DNA of 8,819 nt from Ruminococcus sp. UBA4350 (GTDB lineage Bacteria; Bacillota; Clostridia; Oscillospirales; Ruminococcaceae), in NCBI GenBank assembly GCA_002394125.1, contig DGSY01000171.1, positions 1 to 8,819 on the forward strand. The letters are read 5' to 3'. A program made the translations under genes and the position numbers. The notes beneath the pieces are model-generated. The model worked only from the letters and a program-made list of their open reading frames with translations, searched no databases and was not told the DNA's origin. Positions 5,412 to 8,819 of this stretch are shown in pieces (positions within the stretch are counted from its first letter, which is position 1; each line of letters begins with the position of its first letter).

Positions 5412-6389
5412 ATGGATTGGGAATTTCAATTTCTGAATTGGATCCAGACACATCTGCGCGGCGATGTCATGGACAAGATCATGCCGTTCATCACCAAATT
5501 CGGCGACGGCGGTATCTTCTGGATCGTACTGACGCTGCTGCTCTTTATTCCGAAGCGCACCAGAAAATATGCACACGTTTCCGCATTCGCGCTGATTTTC
5601 TGCGTCATCGGCGGAAACCTCATTCTCAAAAACCTGATCGCACGCCCGCGCCCCTTCTGGCTCGAAAACGGCAATCCGCTCGCGATGATCGGCGTCAAGG
5701 ATCTCGCAGCGCGTACATATATCCGTGACGGCGCGACCGTTGTTCCGGAGACCAGAACGATCATCTCGCTGCTCGTCAAGGCACCGACCGATTTCGCATT
5801 CCCCTCCGGCCACACACAGGCATCCTTTGCTGCGGCGACCTCGATCTGTATGTGGAAGCGCAAGTGGGGCATTCCGGCGCTCGTGCTTGCAGCGCTCGTT
5901 GCATTCTCCCGCCTGTACCTCTATGTGCATTATCCGACCGATGTGCTGGGCGGTCTGCTCTTCGGCGTCGGCTACGCACTGCTCGCCCTCGCGATCTGCG
6001 ATAAGCTCTTCCGCAAGAAGACATGGGACGGCTGCGAGGGTGCCCGCAGAAAGAAGCGGAGAAAGAAAAAGAAGCAGCGTCCGGCTCCTGTTGCTGCTGC
6101 AGCAGGCTACGGCAATGACGGCTATGCGGATGAGCCGGCATACGATGATGCGCCGGTTTATGATGACGCACCTGTTTATGACGATGCACCGGCGGAGGAT
6201 TACGCGGATGCGCCTGCGTATGATGATGCGGAATATGCGGACGAGCCGGTCTATGACGATGCAGAATACGCAGACGAGCAGGTCTATGACGACGGCGATT
6301 ATGCAGATGAATCCACATTTGACGACGAGGATCTCGCCAATGACTATGCCGACGATGATGCGGCATATGATGACGAGCCGGCTGAATAA
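5412..6389 (+). CDS. PAP2-family phosphatase with basic/acidic repeat tail
   Basis: A 325-aa integral membrane phosphatase of the PAP2 superfamily, which dephosphorylates lipids such as phosphatidate or undecaprenyl pyrophosphate outside the membrane. The three signatures are present: K73 plus RP at 80-81 (KNLIARPRP), PSGH at 131-134, and SRLYLYVH at 166-173 with D177 following. Five or so membrane segments lie between 32 and 196. The first two signatures are about 50 residues apart. After residue 200 comes an unusual tail: a Lys/Arg block (211-223), an Ala-rich linker, then about 90 residues rich in Tyr, Asp, Glu, Ala and Pro, with YDDAP and YADEP repeats. I chose the start at 5412 (MDWEF) because GAAAGG lies 11 nt upstream; an in-frame ATG at 5373 has no such site and falls in the leader hairpin. 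It has its own promoter and a terminator. Its exact substrate is unknown. Confidence 0.9.
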   Translation: MDWEFQFLNWIQTHLRGDVMDKIMPFITKFGDGGIFWIVLTLLLFIPKRTRKYAHVSAFALIFCVIGGNLILKNLIARPRPFWLENGNPLAMIGVKDLAARTYIRDGATVVPETRTIISLLVKAPTDFAFPSGHTQASFAAATSICMWKRKWGIPALVLAALVAFSRLYLYVHYPTDVLGGLLFGVGYALLALAICDKLFRKKTWDGCEGARRKKRRKKKKQRPAPVAAAAGYGNDGYADEPAYDDAPVYDDAPVYDDAPAEDYADAPAYDDAEYADEPVYDDAEYADEQVYDDGDYADESTFDDEDLANDYADDDAAYDDEPAE

Positions 6390-6413
6390 TTACATATCCA
6401 TACAAACACAAAA

Positions 6414-6445
6414 GGAAGATGCCCGAACGGGTATCTTCCTTTTTT
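6414..6445. terminator. Bidirectional intrinsic terminator between PAP2 gene and ispE
   Basis: GGAAGATGCCCG (6414-6425) pairs with CGGGTATCTTCC (6428-6439), a 12-bp stem with one G-T pair and a very tight loop. It is followed by six T on the plus strand (6440-6445). The reverse strand gives the same hairpin followed by TTTTG, so it can end both the PAP2 transcript and the convergent ispE operon. Confidence 0.9.
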
Positions 6446-6456
6446 ATGTCCGTAAC

Positions 6457-7308
6457 TCAGCCGGCGCAGGTCTCCGTCCGGCAGACAAACGGCAGTCCTG
6501 CCTGCCGCAGTGCTTCCGCACAGGCATCCGCTTTTGCCGGATCGCTGCATCCGGCAAAAACCGCCGCGCCGCTCCCCGACAGAACCGGATGCAGCCCGAA
6601 GGAGCGCATCACCGTTCGGATCTGCTCTGTCTCCGGCAGATCGGTGATCGCATCAAAATGATTTCCGCAGACCGAAAACAGCATATCCGCCTCGCTTTCG
6701 AGATTTGCAAGCACAGCATCCGTCGCACAGAGCAGTACATCCGGATATGCATCCAGCCGGCGGTATGCCTCCGGCGTCGAGATGCCCGCGCCGCCCTTTG
6801 CGATCACCAGCGGATATGCCGGCAGCGGCGTCAGCGGCGTGAGCTGCTCCCCGATGCCCTCCGCATAGCAGGTTCCGCCATAGAGGAAAAAGGCACAGTC
6901 CGCGCCGAGCGATGCCGCGATCCGTTGCAGTTCATCATCGGAAACGGACAGCCCGAACAGCTCACGGATGCCGCGCAGCGCCGCAGCACAGTCCGAGCTG
7001 CCGCCGCCCATGCCCGCCTGCGAGGGAATCTGCTTTTCGAGGCCGATCTCCAGTCCGCAGGGATTCTCACCGAGCAATGCCGCGGCCGCTTTCCAGATCA
7101 GATTCCGCCCGTCGCAGGGGATTGCCGGGTCATTGCAGCGCAGTACCAGCGGCGCGTTATCCGCCGTGCGGCGGAATGTCAGCGTATCATAAATGCCGAC
7201 CGTCTGAAAGACGCTGCGCATCGTGTGATAGCCGTTCGGCAGCCTGCCGGTGATGTCCAGCGAAAGATTGATCTTCGCGGGTGTCCGCAGGGTCAGTGTA
7301 TCAGTCAT
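6457..7308 (-). CDS. ispE: 4-diphosphocytidyl-2-C-methyl-D-erythritol kinase
   Basis: A 283-aa GHMP-superfamily kinase that phosphorylates the 2-hydroxyl of CDP-methylerythritol, the fourth step of the MEP isoprenoid pathway. The substrate region PAKINLSLDITGRLPNGYH (10-28) contains the conserved lysine (K12). The ATP loop is AGMGGGSSDCAAAL (98-111), followed by the catalytic-aspartate motif LGADCAFFL (134-142, D137) and the C-terminal GHMP motif LSGSGAAVF (243-251). Length matches the family (about 280-300). The start ATG lies 8 nt inside the end of the CYTH gene (ATGACTGA), with AAAGGGGAA upstream, so translation is probably coupled. It is the last gene of the MNT-HEPN-CYTH-ispE run and ends before a bidirectional terminator. 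Cytoplasmic and probably essential unless the organism has another isoprenoid route. Confidence 0.96.
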   Translation of the reverse strand: MTDTLTLRTPAKINLSLDITGRLPNGYHTMRSVFQTVGIYDTLTFRRTADNAPLVLRCNDPAIPCDGRNLIWKAAAALLGENPCGLEIGLEKQIPSQAGMGGGSSDCAAALRGIRELFGLSVSDDELQRIAASLGADCAFFLYGGTCYAEGIGEQLTPLTPLPAYPLVIAKGGAGISTPEAYRRLDAYPDVLLCATDAVLANLESEADMLFSVCGNHFDAITDLPETEQIRTVMRSFGLHPVLSGSGAAVFAGCSDPAKADACAEALRQAGLPFVCRTETCAG

Positions 7309-7927
7309 TCTGCTTCCCCTTTCCCGTCACCGCAATCGCCCGCGCCAGCTTGGAGGCCGGCTGCGGAATCAGCAAAAACCTCTGCTCCAGTGCATTTGCG
7401 AATGCCTGAAATGCATCCGCATCGCCGGATTTCAGCTCCAGCTCCAGTTCTTCAAACGGCTCCATATTTCCGCTGATGCCGAGCGCCCCGACGTCGATCG
7501 CAAATTCCGCCGTAAAGGGCGCAACATCGCGGTTTTCGATCAGATACCAGTTTCGGATGAACTCCGTCCGCGCGATCTCCTGCATCGGCTGCGCAGAGAG
7601 AAAGATGCACAGCTCCCGCGGTGCGCCGGATTCCGCCAGACGCAGCAGTCCCTCATGCACATCCGCTGCCTCGGTCTCATATTCCTCGCGGAGCGCCTGC
7701 GCGCCCTCCTTTTTGACCGTCCGTTTCAGGCAGCAGACCGAACGGTCATTCTCCCGGCGGATGCGCAGTGCGCCGCCCTGCGCATGAACATGGCCCGCCG
7801 CTGTGTCATAATAGACCGCAGACATATGCACGGTATCCTGCGCCAGCCGCGCGGGATATTCATGCAAATAGGCCGCAAGCGCCTGCACGGATCCTGCTGT
7901 CAGCTTCCATTTGTATTCCCGTTCCAT
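7301..7927 (-). CDS. CYTH-domain (triphosphate tunnel metalloenzyme) protein
   Basis: A 208-aa protein of the CYTH/TTM superfamily, whose members bind triphosphates inside a beta-barrel tunnel. The diagnostic ExExK motif is at the N-terminus (E2, E4, K6). Further tunnel residues are LRIRRE (54-59), CLKRT (66-70), EEYE (81-84), EELELELKSG (159-168), and the late SKLARA (192-197, with K193 and R196). Family activities include inorganic triphosphatase, thiamine triphosphatase and class IV adenylate cyclase; the sequence alone does not choose between them. The ATG lies 10 nt after the HEPN stop with an AAGGCGG site overlapping it, and the gene overlaps ispE by 8 nt. Both suggest one operon. Length is typical. 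The substrate in this organism is unknown. Confidence 0.9.
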   Translation of the reverse strand: MEREYKWKLTAGSVQALAAYLHEYPARLAQDTVHMSAVYYDTAAGHVHAQGGALRIRRENDRSVCCLKRTVKKEGAQALREEYETEAADVHEGLLRLAESGAPRELCIFLSAQPMQEIARTEFIRNWYLIENRDVAPFTAEFAIDVGALGISGNMEPFEELELELKSGDADAFQAFANALEQRFLLIPQPASKLARAIAVTGKGKQND

Positions 7928-7937
7928 ATGCGCCGCC

Positions 7938-8375
7938 TTATGCTTTTTTCGCGTGATAGCTTGAAAAATCGAACTTCACGAGACTGTTCGTAAAGACGAG
8001 CAGATCATTTGCCTCGACGATTACGCGCTCCGCGGCCTCCGCATCCATGGAAAGCAGGAAGTCTGCGGGATAGCGCGACTCAATATAGTAGTGGTTGATC
8101 TCGCTGCAAAGCTGGAGATACGGGCGGAAATGATCGTCCTCCGCCATCGCCTGCTTGCAGAGGAACGGCAGGTTGTGGCCGTCATAAAGGCGGTGCTTCC
8201 GCCAGAGCAGATAGCCTTTCAGCGCCTTTTCGATGCACTGCTGACTGTGGAATGCGACGACATTGTAGCAGCGCGGATCGTCCAGCAGCAGCTTTGCCGC
8301 CCGCATATCAATCGCGGCATAATACAGCCAGTCGAAATAGCGCTTGCTGTCTCCGTCACGAAAGCCCCTGCTCAT
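7938..8375 (-). CDS. HEPN-domain protein of an MNT/HEPN pair
   Basis: A 145-aa all-helical HEPN protein (PF05168-like). The hallmark second helix AFHSQQCIEKALKGYLL (41-57) is present. A turn containing RLYDGHNL (62-69) and an ESRYPAD segment (99-105) match family positions. The toxic Rx4-6H RNase motif normally sits at the last helix and is not evident there; RLYDGH (R62, H67) fits the spacing but at a different position. I start the gene at 8375 because a strong GGGAGGTG site lies 7 nt upstream of this ATG. An extended frame to 8471 would read through the partner gene. It overlaps the MNT gene by 20 nt and is followed 10 nt later by the CYTH gene. It may be a toxin, or a repurposed subunit. 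Confidence 0.85.
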   Translation of the reverse strand: MSRGFRDGDSKRYFDWLYYAAIDMRAAKLLLDDPRCYNVVAFHSQQCIEKALKGYLLWRKHRLYDGHNLPFLCKQAMAEDDHFRPYLQLCSEINHYYIESRYPADFLLSMDAEAAERVIVEANDLLVFTNSLVKFDFSSYHAKKA

Positions 8376-8676
8376 ACAGTACACCTCCCGTCTCTCTGAT
8401 CGACCACGCAAATGTGCGCGGATCCTGCGAAAGCACATCCCATTCGCTCTGCTTATACAGCACGAGATCATAGGGATAATCGCAGTCTACGGCTGCATAA
8501 AGATAGCATTCCAGCTCGGATACGCTCGGCGTATCGTCGCTGACGATCAGCGCCAGCTTAAAGCTGATCAGCTGACCGGTCACATGATTGGTCTTATGGC
8601 TGATGAGATAGATCATCTGCGGCTTGCCGAGCTCTGCGATTTTCTCGGCGGTTGCCTGAATTTCCGGATATACCAC
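8356..8676 (-). CDS. Degenerate MNT nucleotidyltransferase-fold protein, HEPN partner
   Basis: A 106-aa protein in the position and size range of minimal nucleotidyltransferases that pair with HEPN proteins. The C-terminal half fits: YDLVLYKQSEWDVL (69-82) with Asp70, then a segment ending TGGVLYE (96-102). In the first half, the GSxRxG and DxD catalytic motifs that should fall near residues 25-44 are replaced by ISHKTNHVTG and ISFKLALI. The protein therefore looks unable to transfer nucleotides, though the fold may remain. It probably starts with GTG at 8676, with AAAGGAG (8687-8693) ten nt upstream; an ATG at 8683 is out of frame. It overlaps the HEPN gene by 20 nt, indicating translational coupling. 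The family call is by position and partial motif. Confidence 0.7.
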   Translation of the reverse strand: MVYPEIQATAEKIAELGKPQMIYLISHKTNHVTGQLISFKLALIVSDDTPSVSELECYLYAAVDCDYPYDLVLYKQSEWDVLSQDPRTFAWSIRETGGVLYEQGLS

Positions 8677-8696
8677 GGTTCATGCACTCCTTTCGG

Positions 8697-8819
8697 TTAT
8701 ATTGATGTCCCAACTATCTCTTGAAGATATCTGCTTGTCTTTTTGCCGTGATACTGCGTTAGAAATCCTTGCCTTGCGTCAGCAAGGCGGCGGCTTTCTG
8801 CCTTGTCTCACGACAAAAA
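8697..8819 (-). other. Upstream region with inverted repeats, no convincing gene
   Basis: This lies upstream of the MNT gene. It contains a perfect 7-bp inverted repeat GCCTTGC-GTCA-GCAAGGC (8771-8788) and TTGTC-TCAC-GACAA (8803-8816). On the minus strand a 36-codon frame runs to a TAA at 8697-8699 and looks protein-like near its end (YHGKKTSRYLQEIVG), but in-frame stops prevent a longer gene. A second frame is open from the window edge to a TAA near 8762. It may be a broken gene end or a noncoding element cut by the window edge. I found no clear promoter. Confidence 0.4.

Noticed and set aside
6118..6385. Possible CRISPR or DNA tandem repeat in the PAP2 tail
   Set aside because: The units are short and degenerate, vary at wobble positions and keep the reading frame. 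They have no constant repeat with unique spacers, so they are protein repeats.
5776..6411. A 211-codon His/Arg-rich minus-strand frame opposite the PAP2 gene
   Set aside because: Its composition is the antisense of the YDD-type repeats. It spans the conserved PAP2 catalytic motifs on the other strand and lacks a ribosome binding site.
5725..7476. A very long plus-strand open frame (583 codons) across the PAP2 tail and antisense to ispE
   Set aside because: It is rich in Arg, Ser and Met repeats produced by reading the acidic repeat out of frame, and it crosses a strong terminator. It has no supported start, and well-identified genes occupy the same DNA in other frames.
8376..8471. Longer N-terminus for the HEPN protein starting at 8471
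   Set aside because: The extra 32 residues are the shadow of the MNT gene's end in another frame. The ATG at 8375 has a strong GGGAGGTG site.

Overview
The window looks like chromosomal DNA of a fairly GC-rich Clostridia member, probably an Oscillospiraceae/Ruminococcaceae gut bacterium. This rests on the AAAGGAGG-type ribosome binding sites, consensus TTGACA/TATAAT promoters with 17-nt spacers, a DapL-type lysine/peptidoglycan pathway, MEP-pathway isoprenoid synthesis and a BofA-like membrane protein. It holds 13 supported protein genes. No rRNA or tRNA gene lies inside it, and I see no IS element or CRISPR array.

Left part (1-2387), all on the minus strand. A promoter (2359-2387) precedes a YfcE-type phosphoesterase, a 96-aa protein of unknown function and a membrane histidine kinase with no response regulator beside it. 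Downstream of the kinase, positions 1-179 carry two strong tandem minus-strand promoters and a leader with the boxA-like element typical of Firmicutes rRNA operons. A 16S-led rRNA operon therefore probably starts just outside the left edge.

Middle (2388-5003). Three small plus-strand genes of unknown function (82, 120 and 93 aa), each with a strong ribosome binding site, are bracketed by two direct copies of a dispersed repeat with a roughly 74-bp core. The right copy runs into the 3' end of the convergent gene dapL (LL-diaminopimelate aminotransferase) and supplies its last codons and stop. dapL is transcribed on the minus strand from its own promoter, divergently from the bofA-like gene.

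Right-centre (5004-6456). A BofA-like small membrane protein is followed by a PAP2-family phosphatase with its own promoter. The phosphatase carries an unusual C-terminal tail: a lysine/arginine block, then about 90 residues of Tyr-Asp-Asp-rich acidic repeats. A bidirectional intrinsic terminator separates it from the convergent ispE.

Right part (6457-8819), minus strand. A compact operon-like run of a degenerate MNT nucleotidyltransferase, a HEPN protein, a CYTH-domain phosphohydrolase and ispE is joined by overlaps of 20 and 8 nt and one 10-nt gap. The MNT protein lacks the usual catalytic residues, which makes the MNT/HEPN pair one of the more interesting items. The right 120 bases hold inverted repeats and no convincing gene.

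The most unusual items are the repeat-bracketed trio of small genes, the repeat used as a gene terminus, the polyampholyte PAP2 tail, and the apparently inactive MNT partner of the HEPN protein. All family names come from motif reading; no database search was run.
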